Shown here piece by piece: positions 7,747 through 15,950 of a stretch of 35,215 nt of DNA. The stretch covers positions 1-35,215 of the forward strand of contig SVDT01000014.1 of assembly GCA_015057775.1 (NCBI GenBank). The letters are read 5' to 3'. Within the stretch, counting starts at the first letter, position 1. Each line of letters begins with the position of its first letter. This stretch comes from Paenibacillaceae bacterium (GTDB taxonomy: Bacteria > Bacillota > Clostridia > Lachnospirales > Lachnospiraceae). The notes under the pieces were generated by a model, which saw only the letters and a list, made by a program, of their open reading frames with translations, was not told where the DNA came from and searched no databases. Position numbers and translations under genes: made by a program.

Positions 7747-9563
7747 AATTACTTGGAGTAACAGGCTGTCCTACGGGAATTGCCCATACGTTTATGGCAG
7801 AAAAGGCTTTAAAAGCGGCAGCAGGAAAACTGGGGTGTCAGATCAAAGTGGAAACCAACGGAGCCATCGGGGTTGAGAATGCGTTAACGGAAGCTGATAT
7901 CAAAGGAGCAGATGCCATAATTGTCGCCAGCGATAAAAGTGTGGATCTGGATCGTTTTAACGGAAAGCCGGTTTTGGAGGTGTCGGTTGGAGACGGGGTC
8001 AGCAAGGCAGAGGAACTGGTTCAGGCATGTCTCTCTGGGAAAGTGCCGGTAAGGAGAGGGGCAGTCATTCAAAATCATAATCCCGGTGAAAACCAGAATG
8101 CTGCACGTCAGATTTATAAGCATCTGATGAACGGTGTTTCTCATATGCTTCCCCTTGTGGTAGCAGGTGGTGTACTGATCGCCATTTCATTTCTGTGGGG
8201 TATTTATTCCTTTGATCCGGCATCGGATCAGTATAACCCGGTAGCTGCCATGATAAAGTCGGTGGGCGGTTATTCCATGGGACTGATGGTAACAGTTCTC
8301 AGCGGATTTATCGCCCAGTCCATCGGCGGACGCCCAGGGCTTTTGGCAGGTCTGGTGGGAGGAGCCATTGCAGCGGGTACTGATGCGGGATTTCTCGGAG
8401 GAATTGTGGCTGGCTTTTTATCCGGGTATCTTTCCCAGGGGGTTGTCCGTTCGTTAAGAAGACTTCCCAGGCAGCTGGAAGGGTTAAAGTCCATTTTTAT
8501 TGTGCCAATTGTAACAATTGGCGGAGTGGGAATCCTGATGATGCTGTTTGCCCAGCCATGTGCGGCTCTTAATCAGTGGATGATGGCTGCATTGTCTAAG
8601 ATACAGAATACCAGCCCGGTCCTGTTGGGAATTGTAATTGGCTGTATGTGTGCATTTGATATGGGAGGTCCGGTTAATAAAGCTGCTTATGTGACGGGGA
8701 CCGTTCTTCTTGGACAGGGGAATTACTATTTTATGGCAGGTGTTTCCGCCGCATGCATTACGCCCCCTCTGGTTCTGGCTATTGCAGCTACCATTAAGAG
8801 AAACCGCTTTTCGGAGGATGACCGGACGGCAGCATTGGTTAATTATGTTCTAGGTTTTACTCATATTACAGAAGGGGCGATTCCTTTTGCAGCGAAGAAT
8901 CCGTTAAAAGTCATTCCCATTCTTATGTTAAGTTCCTCCATTTCGGCTATTGCTACTTATTTGATGAGGGTTGAAGTTCCGGCACCTCATGGCGGTTTTC
9001 TGATACTGGGTCTGGTGAATAAACCGGTTGTATGGGTTTTATGTATTTTGCTGGGTTCTTTTGTAGGTGCAGTGCTTTATATTTTAGTGACTCCTGTTTC
9101 GAAAAAGAAGACTGCTTTATCTGAAGATTTATTAAAAGAAGAAACTGTTTGCCTTTCGCTTGAAAATACCGGAAAAGAGCAAGTCATTGATGAAATGGTG
9201 GCAATGCTTTATGAAGATGGAGTTTTACAGGATGCAGAAGCGTTTAAGAAAGAGATCATAAAGAGGGAGAAGATTTCTTCTACAGCATTTGGAAACGGAA
9301 TTGCAATCCCCCATGGAAAATCCCCGGCCGTTCGTATGCCCAGAGTAGCAGTTGGATTATCAAAGAAGGGAATTTCATTTGATTCTTCCGATGGAGAACC
9401 GGTATATGCGGTATTCATGATTGCTGTGGGAGAGGGTGAAGATGAAGCTCATTTAAAACTCCTTTCTGCTCTTTCGAAAAAGCTTATGGAACCCGGGTTT
9501 TTGTCCAGGCTGAAAGAATGTACGAGGAAGGATCAGATGATACGGCTCATTACAGAAGAATAG
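7743..9563 (+). CDS. PTS fructose-family EIIBCA component
   Basis: This 606-residue PTS transporter phosphorylates a ketohexose as it enters. The order is EIIB (about 1-100, phospho-Cys C9 in VTGCPTGIAHTFMA), membrane EIIC (about 120-455, starting at HLMNGVSHMLPLVVAGG), then EIIA (about 465-606, phospho-His H524 in NGIAIPHGKS). All three active domains are intact. The family normally makes the 1-phosphate, which the upstream PfkB kinase would convert to the 1,6-bisphosphate for the downstream aldolase. B-C-A order differs from the common A-B-C fusion. Substrate is a fructose-like hexose, not fixed by sequence. Confidence 0.93.
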   Translation: MKLLGVTGCPTGIAHTFMAEKALKAAAGKLGCQIKVETNGAIGVENALTEADIKGADAIIVASDKSVDLDRFNGKPVLEVSVGDGVSKAEELVQACLSGKVPVRRGAVIQNHNPGENQNAARQIYKHLMNGVSHMLPLVVAGGVLIAISFLWGIYSFDPASDQYNPVAAMIKSVGGYSMGLMVTVLSGFIAQSIGGRPGLLAGLVGGAIAAGTDAGFLGGIVAGFLSGYLSQGVVRSLRRLPRQLEGLKSIFIVPIVTIGGVGILMMLFAQPCAALNQWMMAALSKIQNTSPVLLGIVIGCMCAFDMGGPVNKAAYVTGTVLLGQGNYYFMAGVSAACITPPLVLAIAATIKRNRFSEDDRTAALVNYVLGFTHITEGAIPFAAKNPLKVIPILMLSSSISAIATYLMRVEVPAPHGGFLILGLVNKPVVWVLCILLGSFVGAVLYILVTPVSKKKTALSEDLLKEETVCLSLENTGKEQVIDEMVAMLYEDGVLQDAEAFKKEIIKREKISSTAFGNGIAIPHGKSPAVRMPRVAVGLSKKGISFDSSDGEPVYAVFMIAVGEGEDEAHLKLLSALSKKLMEPGFLSRLKECTRKDQMIRLITEE

Positions 9564-9573
9564 GAGAAAAAAG

Positions 9574-10425
9574 ATGCCATTAGTTACTTCAAAAGGAATG
9601 CTGCTGGATGCACAGAAAGGAAATTATGCCGTCGGGGCTTTTAATGTAGAAAATATGGAGATGGTCATGGCAGTAGTGGAAGCTGCGCAGGAGATGCAGT
9701 CGCCTGTCATTTTACAGACAACACCGTCTACCGTCAGATATGCAGGTTTCAATCTTTACTATGCCAATGTAAAGGCGGTAGCGGAGAGAGCCACGGTCCC
9801 GGTTGCTCTTCACCTGGATCATGGCAGCAGCTTTGAACTGGCAGTTCAGGCATTACGGGAAGGGTATACCTCTATTATGATAGATGGTTCACAACTACCA
9901 CTGGAGGAGAATACAGGATTGACCAGACGGGTTGTAGAGACATGCCGCCCCTGCCGGGTTCCGGTAGAGGCGGAGCTGGGGTGTGTAGGAGGTAAAGAGG
10001 ATGGCAGGAGCAGCAAGAATTCCGGTCTTACTTTGCCGGCTCAGGCAGCAGAATTTGTAGAGAAAACTGGAATTGATTTTCTGGCAGTGGCAATTGGAAC
10101 TTCACATGGAATATATAAGGGGGCACCCCGCATTCGTCTGGATCTGCTGGGAGAAATTAAAAAGTGTGTACCTGTTCCCCTGGTACTTCATGGGACATCT
10201 GGCGTAGAGGATGAGGTTGTTAGAAGCTGCATTCAGGAAGGCATCTGTAAGGTAAATTACGCCACGGATTTAAGGATTGCATTCAGTGATGGGATAAAAA
10301 GGATTCTAAGTGAAGACAGTTCCGTGATAGATCCGAAAATTTACGGGAAAATGGGGAAAGAACTGGTAAAACGCTACGTACAGGATAAGATCTGGGTTTG
10401 CAAAAGCAGTGGAAGAGGGTTCTAG
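9574..10425 (+). CDS. Class II fructose/tagatose-bisphosphate aldolase (GatY/KbaY/FbaA type)
   Basis: This 283-residue zinc aldolase cleaves a ketohexose 1,6-bisphosphate to DHAP and glyceraldehyde 3-phosphate. Visible are catalytic D82 and zinc ligand H83 (LHLDHGSS), E132/E134 (VEAELG), H178 (IGTSHGIYKG) and H206 (LVLHGTSG), placed almost as in E. coli GatY. AGGAG precedes the ATG 10 bases after the EIIBCA stop, completing a kinase-transporter-aldolase operon. A dedicated aldolase is needed for tagatose bisphosphate but redundant for fructose bisphosphate, which hints at tagatose or another hexose. GatY and FbaA cannot be separated safely by eye. Confidence 0.88.
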   Translation: MPLVTSKGMLLDAQKGNYAVGAFNVENMEMVMAVVEAAQEMQSPVILQTTPSTVRYAGFNLYYANVKAVAERATVPVALHLDHGSSFELAVQALREGYTSIMIDGSQLPLEENTGLTRRVVETCRPCRVPVEAELGCVGGKEDGRSSKNSGLTLPAQAAEFVEKTGIDFLAVAIGTSHGIYKGAPRIRLDLLGEIKKCVPVPLVLHGTSGVEDEVVRSCIQEGICKVNYATDLRIAFSDGIKRILSEDSSVIDPKIYGKMGKELVKRYVQDKIWVCKSSGRGF

Positions 10426-10501
10426 AAAGAATAATTACCCGGACTGTCTATATAATGGTAGAAATAGAGGGAATCCAGACCGTAGCTGGTAAGGAGGAAA
10501 C

Positions 10502-11044
10502 ATGAAATTATCTGAAGATCTGGTTGGCAAAGGGTATACAATAGAACCAGTTGCCGAAGAGGACCTGGAACAGTATATTAAGATAAGAAAAGAATTTTTA
10601 AAACCATTTGTAGATCAGTATTATGGTGGCTGGGTTGAAGAGATACAAATAATTATTGCTGGTGACCTGTTTCACAGATCCAGAAAAGATGCCTGTTTTT
10701 GGAGCGTCAGGTTAAATGGGATAATCACAGGATTCTTAGCATATAAGGAACGGCCGGACCAGATAACGGATGTTTCTGTAACATTGTCTGAGTCCGGTCG
10801 TGTAAAGGAACTATTAGATGATTTTCTTGATTTTATTACTCAGTTATCCGATGAGACTAAAAAACCTGTTTTATTGATGGTTTACCAGTCAGCTCCTTTT
10901 GCAGAACTCTATGGGGAGCACGGATTTGTCATTTATGGAACATCAAGAACCCACTACCTCATGAGTTATAACATTGAGGACACCAGTGGTATGGGGGATT
11001 ATAAAAATCGTATTTTTGCAGAAGGATTTCGGAAATGTGTGTAG
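10502..11044 (+). CDS. GNAT-like N-acetyltransferase family protein
   Basis: This 180-residue protein is preceded by a strong AAGGAGGAAA site. The pattern IEPVAEEDLEQYIKIRKEF at the start, a central strand region (WSVRLNGIITGFLAYKE), and a C-terminal FAELYGEHGFVIYGTSRTHYLM segment fit a GNAT fold. The usual acetyl-CoA loop (Q/RxxGxG/A) is not clearly present, so activity is uncertain. A TATAAT at 10451-10456 may give it its own promoter. It converges with the peptide-resistance operon, with only two bases between stop codons and no terminator there. Confidence 0.65.
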   Translation: MKLSEDLVGKGYTIEPVAEEDLEQYIKIRKEFLKPFVDQYYGGWVEEIQIIIAGDLFHRSRKDACFWSVRLNGIITGFLAYKERPDQITDVSVTLSESGRVKELLDDFLDFITQLSDETKKPVLLMVYQSAPFAELYGEHGFVIYGTSRTHYLMSYNIEDTSGMGDYKNRIFAEGFRKCV

Positions 11045-11046
11045 GA

Positions 11047-11802
11047 TTATGTGTAAGCGTTTCCAGAATAACACATTATAATAAGCAGGTTTGTTAACAA
11101 AAGTAAGATAGCCATAGTAATGAGTGAAATAGCAAAACTACCTGATCCTGATGTATTCATGTACTGGTTTGTATCAAATCGGATTATGGTGAGCGCGGAT
11201 AATATGGGATATATACTGCGTAGTGTGGCATTTTTTATAAACATAGAGAAGTAGCCAAAAAGAAAAGATACAACAACCCCACCCATAAAAGCATCTTGTT
11301 TCCTGCTGGTAAAAACAATAATGGGTAAAACTGAAATAAAGGTACAGAGAGAAATAACAGTCATTTGCTCAAAGCCTATTAATAAGGCGGTGAGATCAGG
11401 TACTGTTAAACCAGTTATGAAACCTGCAATTAGTGTTATAAAATAACTGTAAAAGCCTAACAAAATACTTATTATACCCATTGCAATCAGCTTTCCATAT
11501 ATCAACTGTGGAAAGCTGATTGAGGTTGTAAAAAGATTTTTTAATGTATCATCTTTGTATTCCCGGTTAATAAGATAACCTCCGATCAGAGTGAAGATTA
11601 CAGGCATAAATATTGTAGTGCTATTCCATACAGTATGATTGAAAAGGGTTGCAAAATCAAAATTTTCAATCTGTTTTTCTGGAATGGTGACTTTCTGTGT
11701 GAATATAGAAAGAATGGATGGAAAGGTCATGCCAATCATACCAACAAGTAAGATATGTAAACGTTTTAATTTAATAAATTCCGCTTTTATTATGCTAATC
11801 AT
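11047..11802 (-). CDS. ABC-2 type permease, lantibiotic/peptide-immunity type (second permease)
   Basis: This 251-residue membrane protein opens MISIIKAEFIKLKRLHILLVG, the cytoplasmic N-terminus plus first span typical of LanE/LanG or CprB/C permeases, and has about six hydrophobic spans. The start at 11802 has GAGAGGAGAA just upstream; an earlier in-frame ATG at 11838 has no ribosome site. It is the last gene of the minus-strand unit regulator-kinase-ATPase-permease-permease, 16 bases after the first permease. It probably works with that permease and the ATPase to expel or detach membrane-active peptides. Confidence 0.82.
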   Translation of the reverse strand: MISIIKAEFIKLKRLHILLVGMIGMTFPSILSIFTQKVTIPEKQIENFDFATLFNHTVWNSTTIFMPVIFTLIGGYLINREYKDDTLKNLFTTSISFPQLIYGKLIAMGIISILLGFYSYFITLIAGFITGLTVPDLTALLIGFEQMTVISLCTFISVLPIIVFTSRKQDAFMGGVVVSFLFGYFSMFIKNATLRSIYPILSALTIIRFDTNQYMNTSGSGSFAISLITMAILLLLTNLLIIMCYSGNAYT

Positions 11803-11818
11803 TGATAATTCTCCTCTC

Positions 11819-12592
11819 TTAATATTCTCTTTTGTCATAGATTTGTATGATACAAATTATGCAAATTATTGCTTCAAAAAGAACCACAGAAAAGCATATA
11901 GGTGTAGAAACAAAGTAATTACTGAGACGTTGATAAAATGTGGTCTGTATCACTCCGGTTGGCGTGTAGAACTGATATAGCCATCGGAAAATAATAGGCA
12001 CAGGCATTAGCGTTCCGGCATTTAAACCAAGAGGACGCATCATGATCAGGTCACTGAAATGCAAGGTGTAATTTATCAGAGTGTAGAAGAAGACCATGAT
12101 TACAGACAGAATATAATTCTTGTTAAACCAGACAACCAGGACAATGCATGGCAGAGAAGCAGACCACATTAATAAGCCGGTTGATGCAGTTAGACAGAAT
12201 TGGAAAAGCGGTTTTGTAACTGGTATGTTTTGTGAAACAACAAATAAGGTACTGACGAAAAAACCTGTAATTTGAAATGCAATTGAAAATATCAGTAGTA
12301 CCAGGAGCTTTACGAGTACCAGCTTCTTTTTTGATATGGGAATACAAAGCAAATTTTTAAGTGTATGATTATCCTGTTCTGTAAAAAACAAGTTTGTTGC
12401 TAAAAGAATAAGTAAAGGCATTAAAATTAAAAAAGCATTGTCTTCCCTGACTCCGGATTGGATATCTGCAAAATCTGAATCAGATAAAAGTATTGCGTTA
12501 AAAATGGGGAATATAAATGCAGACAGCATACCAAATGTAAAAAGCCGTTTTCTTTTAAATTTTAACAACTCTGCATACAAAAGGTTAGCCAA
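11819..12592 (-). CDS. ABC-2 type permease, lantibiotic/peptide-immunity type (first permease)
   Basis: This permease of about 257 residues begins ANLLYAELLKFKRKRLFTFG, the basic amphipathic N-terminus usual for LanE/LanG-like proteins, followed by about six spans. A GTG start at 12601 is in frame, but AGGAGG (12606-12601) overlaps it. The TTG at 12592 is 8 bases from that site and is chosen. Either start overlaps the end of the ATPase gene (stop at 12587-12585), giving translational coupling. It differs clearly in sequence from the next permease, so the transporter is a heteromer. Confidence 0.8.
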   Translation of the reverse strand: MANLLYAELLKFKRKRLFTFGMLSAFIFPIFNAILLSDSDFADIQSGVREDNAFLILMPLLILLATNLFFTEQDNHTLKNLLCIPISKKKLVLVKLLVLLIFSIAFQITGFFVSTLFVVSQNIPVTKPLFQFCLTASTGLLMWSASLPCIVLVVWFNKNYILSVIMVFFYTLINYTLHFSDLIMMRPLGLNAGTLMPVPIIFRWLYQFYTPTGVIQTTFYQRLSNYFVSTPICFSVVLFEAIICIICIIQIYDKREY

Positions 12593-13508
12593 TTCCTTCA
12601 CCTCCTGTTATTCTCCTAAAGTAGTCTTCCAGGCTGTCTTCGCAGGTGCGTGCTTCTGAAACCTCTAATCCATTTTCTACGAATGTACGATTTAATAAAG
12701 CAGCAGGCAGATGATCCTCATATATCCGAAGGCTGTTACCTTGCTCTACAGTAAAATTTTTTGTGTTAAAATTTTTTTCCAGAATTCTGGCAGCCTGAGA
12801 GGGATCTGAAATGATAAAATGCAGGTATTTTTCGTTTTTTTCTTCCAGATTAACCAGACTTTCCTGTTCCAGCAGAACACCATGATGGATAATTCCAATG
12901 TCATCTGCAAGTAAAGATATCTCTGATAAAATATGGCTGGAAATAAGGATTGTTTTCTTTTTAATGCTGCTTAGCTCTCGGATAAAAGAACGCATTTCGG
13001 CAATTCCAATAGGGTCAAGCCCATTCACCGGCTCGTCTAAAATCAAGAGCTCTGGATCATGCATAATTGCCAGAGCAATGGCAAGACGCTGTTTCATGCC
13101 AAGTGAGTATTGTGAGAACAGCTTTTTATCACCATAAGGCAATCCAACTGTCTCCAAAGAATCTTGTATTGCATTGCGGGTGGGAGTGCCCCTCAGCAAT
13201 GCGAAAATTTTCAGGTTTTCGGTTCCAGTCAGATTGGGATAAAAGCCAGGTGATTCTATCAGACTTCCGATTCGGGGCAATATTTTTTTTGCATCCTTTT
13301 TTATATTCTTTCCAAATATACGTATTTCTCCGGAAGTCGGATCTGTCAGATTTAAAAGCAGTTTCATCGTTGTAGTCTTACCAGCTCCATTCCGCCCTAA
13401 CAAACCATAAATACGCCCTTGCCTTACTTGGAGATTTATGTTATTAACGCTTTTCTGCTCACCATACTGTTTTGTAAGATTGATTGTCTCAATGATCATA
13501 TCACTCAA
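12585..13508 (-). CDS. ABC transporter ATP-binding protein, BcrA/LanF/CprA type
   Basis: This 307-residue ATPase has Walker A GRNGAGKTT, signature YSLGMKQRLA, Walker B LLILDEPVNGLDP and switch H in ISSHILSE. It also has the C-terminal extension of about 90 residues (ending in the EDYFRRITGGEG segment) seen in BcrA/LanF proteins that give self-immunity or resistance to cationic peptides and bacitracin-like compounds. The TTG at 13508 is the likely start: AAGGAGGT lies 8 bases upstream, whereas the ATG at codon 4 would be 17 bases away. The gene has its own repeat-bearing promoter region after the kinase gene. Confidence 0.92.
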   Translation of the reverse strand: MSDMIIETINLTKQYGEQKSVNNINLQVRQGRIYGLLGRNGAGKTTTMKLLLNLTDPTSGEIRIFGKNIKKDAKKILPRIGSLIESPGFYPNLTGTENLKIFALLRGTPTRNAIQDSLETVGLPYGDKKLFSQYSLGMKQRLAIALAIMHDPELLILDEPVNGLDPIGIAEMRSFIRELSSIKKKTILISSHILSEISLLADDIGIIHHGVLLEQESLVNLEEKNEKYLHFIISDPSQAARILEKNFNTKNFTVEQGNSLRIYEDHLPAALLNRTFVENGLEVSEARTCEDSLEDYFRRITGGEGIG

Positions 13509-13538
13509 ATCAGATTACCTCCTTTTCTCATTGAAACC

Positions 13539-13592
13539 ATTCTAAATCTGAAACCTTGCATGAACCTTGCCGGAACCTTGCATTAATCTTGC
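13539..13592 (-). promoter_or_regulatory. Four 11-bp-phased direct repeats plus -10 box upstream of the ABC transporter genes
   Basis: On the plus strand ACCTTGC occurs at 13553, 13564 and 13575 and the variant ATCTTGC at 13586. Each copy starts exactly 11 bases after the last; on the minus strand they read GCAAGGT. The minus-strand -10 candidate TAGAAT is at 13544-13539, and no -35 box is seen, as the repeats occupy that place. OmpR-family response regulators commonly bind direct repeats about one helical turn apart and activate promoters with poor -35 boxes. The regulator encoded upstream is the obvious candidate. The block fills the kinase-ATPase gap. Confidence 0.75.
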
Positions 13593-13594
13593 AA

Positions 13595-14521
13595 TTATGG
13601 TTCAACAGCCGGAAAATGAATTATAAACTCACTATAAATGTCTGGTTCACTCTGCACATCTATGAATCCATTCATCTTTTCAGTCAGTTGCCTGACAATG
13701 AACAATCCAAGACCACTGCCTTTGCCAGAACGTCCCTGATCACATTTGTATAAACGATCAAAAATATGATGTAAGTCAGCCGGAGCAATTCCAATTCCGT
13801 TGTCCAGAATACGAATAATAACAGCTGCCTCTTTTATGTACAGTTGAAATGTTATTTTGTCTGCATGGCTGTGGCTGATTACATTTTGGATTAGATTATT
13901 GAGAATACGTTGATAACCGTCAGGATCAGCGTTTATAAAAACAGGTTGTTCTGGTATCTCTATTTCATATTGAAGCTGATTCTCTTCAAAGACAGGTATC
14001 CAGTTCTTTAAAATATTACGTGTCAGTTCTGCCAGCTCAATTTTTTCAGCAGTCAACGTAAAATCGCCTGAGTTTAACTTAAAACAGTCAAACAGCTGGT
14101 CAATATAGTCCTTTAGACAATGTGCTTTCAATCGGGCTGTTTCCAAATAGTCCGCCTGTTCATCAGGACCGGCAATTCCTTTTTTTATGGCATCTAAATA
14201 TCCGATCAGAGTAGTTAAAGGAGTTCTTAGATCATGGGACAAGCTGGTCATAAGCTGTCGGTTTGCGTTATCTGCTGTCTTGAGTTGATAGATCTGTTCT
14301 TCATAACGATATACAATTTCATTTAGTTGATAAGAAAGTTCAGCGGTTAGATCATTATGGACAGCCAGAATTTTGCGGTTACCATTTCCGCCCTGAATAT
14401 CTGATAACGCCGCTGTTATTTCTACTAATTTTTTCCTGACTGCAAGTAACTTTGAATAACAGAAAATTGCAAAAGAAAGTGATATAAACAGTAGGATGCT
14501 TAAAAGAAGTATTACAACCAT
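13595..14521 (-). CDS. Sensor histidine kinase with a single N-terminal membrane span
   Basis: This 308-residue kinase has one span (about residues 2-22), a coiled linker, the dimerisation H-box SLSHDLRTPLTTL with phospho-acceptor H96, the N-box RILNNLIQNVISHSHA, and the ATP-lid motifs DNGIGI and GKGSGLGLFIV. No extracellular sensor loop and no second span exist, so input must come from the membrane, the linker, or a partner such as the transporter. AAGGAGGT, embedded in the last codons of the upstream response regulator, serves its ATG. Similar to CprK/LanK-type kinases by context rather than by proven homology. Confidence 0.92.
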   Translation of the reverse strand: MVVILLLSILLFISLSFAIFCYSKLLAVRKKLVEITAALSDIQGGNGNRKILAVHNDLTAELSYQLNEIVYRYEEQIYQLKTADNANRQLMTSLSHDLRTPLTTLIGYLDAIKKGIAGPDEQADYLETARLKAHCLKDYIDQLFDCFKLNSGDFTLTAEKIELAELTRNILKNWIPVFEENQLQYEIEIPEQPVFINADPDGYQRILNNLIQNVISHSHADKITFQLYIKEAAVIIRILDNGIGIAPADLHHIFDRLYKCDQGRSGKGSGLGLFIVRQLTEKMNGFIDVQSEPDIYSEFIIHFPAVEP

Positions 14522-14524
14522 TTT

Positions 14525-15220
14525 TTATACCTCCTTATTAAAACGATAACCAATTCCTTTAATAGTCTGAATGTAAAAGGGAGTACCTGGATCAGGTTCT
14601 ATCTTTTTACGGAGGCGGCTGATAATCGCCATGATATTGCTGTCATCATAAACGTACGCTTCCTTCCATACCGCTTCATATATCTGCTGTTTTGTTAAGA
14701 TCCTGCCCTGGTTTCTGGCACAGTAAAGCAGAAGATCAAATTCCTTAGGGGGCAGTTCAAAGGTCCCATTTTGAGTTGTAACACTTCTGTTGTCAAAATC
14801 AATACTCATTCCCATATATATGAGCGGCTGGGACCTGTCCTGTATTTCATTGAAACGGGTGTATCTGCGAACCAGTGAAATAATCCGGGCAATTAATTCT
14901 TCCATATTGAAGGGTTTCGGCAGATAATCGTCAGCACCGGAACGAAGACCATATATCTTTGAAGTGGAGTCATCTTTCGCGGTCAGCATAAGGATAGGAA
15001 TATTGCTTTTATTGCGTATTTTATCCAATGTCTGAAATCCATTCATTCCAGGCATCATCACATCCAGTAGAATAAGTTGGTATTTCTTTTTATCAAGCAT
15101 TTCCATGCCGTTTAAGCCTGAGTGACAATAATCTGCACTTATTCCTTCTTTTGCAGCGCATTGTTTGATTAAAACACATAAATCCTTATCATCGTCTATT
15201 ATTAATATTTGGCAATCCAA
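14525..15220 (-). CDS. OmpR/PhoB-family response regulator
   Basis: This 231-residue regulator has a receiver domain (D10/D11 acidic pocket, phospho-acceptor D53 in LLDVMMPGMNG, LTAKDD near the conserved Lys) and a C-terminal winged helix ending in the QTIKGIGYRFN motif. The start codon is TTG at 15220 with GGGGGAG just upstream; no closer ATG exists. It is the first gene of the minus-strand peptide-resistance unit and is coupled to the kinase gene, whose ribosome site lies in its last codons. Its probable targets are the 11-bp repeats before the ATPase gene. Confidence 0.93.
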   Translation of the reverse strand: MDCQILIIDDDKDLCVLIKQCAAKEGISADYCHSGLNGMEMLDKKKYQLILLDVMMPGMNGFQTLDKIRNKSNIPILMLTAKDDSTSKIYGLRSGADDYLPKPFNMEELIARIISLVRRYTRFNEIQDRSQPLIYMGMSIDFDNRSVTTQNGTFELPPKEFDLLLYCARNQGRILTKQQIYEAVWKEAYVYDDSNIMAIISRLRKKIEPDPGTPFYIQTIKGIGYRFNKEV

Positions 15221-15270
15221 GTTTCTCCCCCTTAAACCAATGTTTTATCAGATAGATCCATTTTGCTTTC

Positions 15271-15299
15271 AGTGTAAACGGATGCGGGGATAAATTCAA
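15271..15299 (-). promoter_or_regulatory. Possible sigma-A promoter of the regulator/kinase operon
   Basis: On the minus strand TTGAAT (15299-15294) and TACACT (15276-15271) are separated by 17 bases, 51 bases before the response regulator start. Both boxes match consensus at four of six positions, so the assignment is tentative. Confidence 0.4.
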
Positions 15300-15320
15300 G
15301 TGAGTTGACTGAATATATAC

Positions 15321-15358
15321 AAAAACCTCCCCTGATGGAAATGGGGAGGTCGTTTTTT
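15321..15358 (-). terminator. Terminator after dpaB
   Basis: An 8-bp stem, ACCTCCCC (15325-15332) with GGGGAGGT (15343-15350), has a 10-base loop. It is flanked by A5 on the left and T6 on the right, so it reads as a terminator on either strand. The natural client is dpaB, whose stop codon lies at 15359-15357. Confidence 0.88.
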
Positions 15359-15935
15359 AAATAATCACTGGCTGAATCTGCTTTCCATCCAGTGCATATT
15401 CCAGCGTTTTACTGATTAGTTCAGTTCGGGCAATCATGGAATTAGGCTTTTTCACGGGATTATCCTGGCCAAAAGGCACAAAATAAATATTTTTTACATT
15501 GTAGAGTGTGCCGATATTTTTAAAATTCATTCCAAGAGCATCATTGGTAGAAAGAGAGATAACCAGAGGTTTCTCATTTCTTAAATGTGCTTTTGCAGCC
15601 ATAAGAACTGGTGAGTCGGTAATTCCGTTTGCCAGCTTTGCCAGTGTATTGCCGGTGCAGGGAGCAATCAGAAGGATGTCTAAATATCCTTTTGGACCAA
15701 TGGGCTCTGCTTCTTCCAGCCGGAGTATTGGCTTATTTCCTGCTATTTCAGTAATTCGTTCCATGTATTCTTTCGTGCTGCCAAACCGGGAATCTGTGGT
15801 CTGGACGTTGGAAGAGAAAATGGGATAGATATCTGCCCCTTCATCTGCAAGAACTTTTATTTCTTCCTCTATTTTGTCAAAAGTACAAAAGGACCCGGTA
15901 ATTGCCAGGCCTACTTTCTTTCCTTCCAGCTTCAT
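15357..15935 (-). CDS. dpaB: Dipicolinate synthase subunit B
   Basis: This 192-residue flavoprotein-fold subunit (also called SpoVFB) forms dipicolinate synthase with DpaA. The enzyme turns the DapA product into dipicolinic acid in the mother cell for loading into the spore core. Recognisable segments are VGLAITGSFCTFDKI at the start, LLIAPCTGNTLAKLANGITDSPVLMAAKAHLRN in the middle (shown in part), and the STNDALG stretch. AAAGGAG (15947-15941) precedes the ATG and the gene lies 15 bases after dpaA. Length agrees with the family. It marks the organism as a spore former of the class that uses DpaAB. Confidence 0.95.
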   Translation of the reverse strand: MKLEGKKVGLAITGSFCTFDKIEEEIKVLADEGADIYPIFSSNVQTTDSRFGSTKEYMERITEIAGNKPILRLEEAEPIGPKGYLDILLIAPCTGNTLAKLANGITDSPVLMAAKAHLRNEKPLVISLSTNDALGMNFKNIGTLYNVKNIYFVPFGQDNPVKKPNSMIARTELISKTLEYALDGKQIQPVII

Positions 15936-15950
15936 AGTGCACTCCTTTGC

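Noticed and set aside
10426..10501. Possible terminator of the PTS operon
   Set aside because: CGGACTG and CAGACCG are far apart with a central mismatch and no T-run, so no terminator is called.
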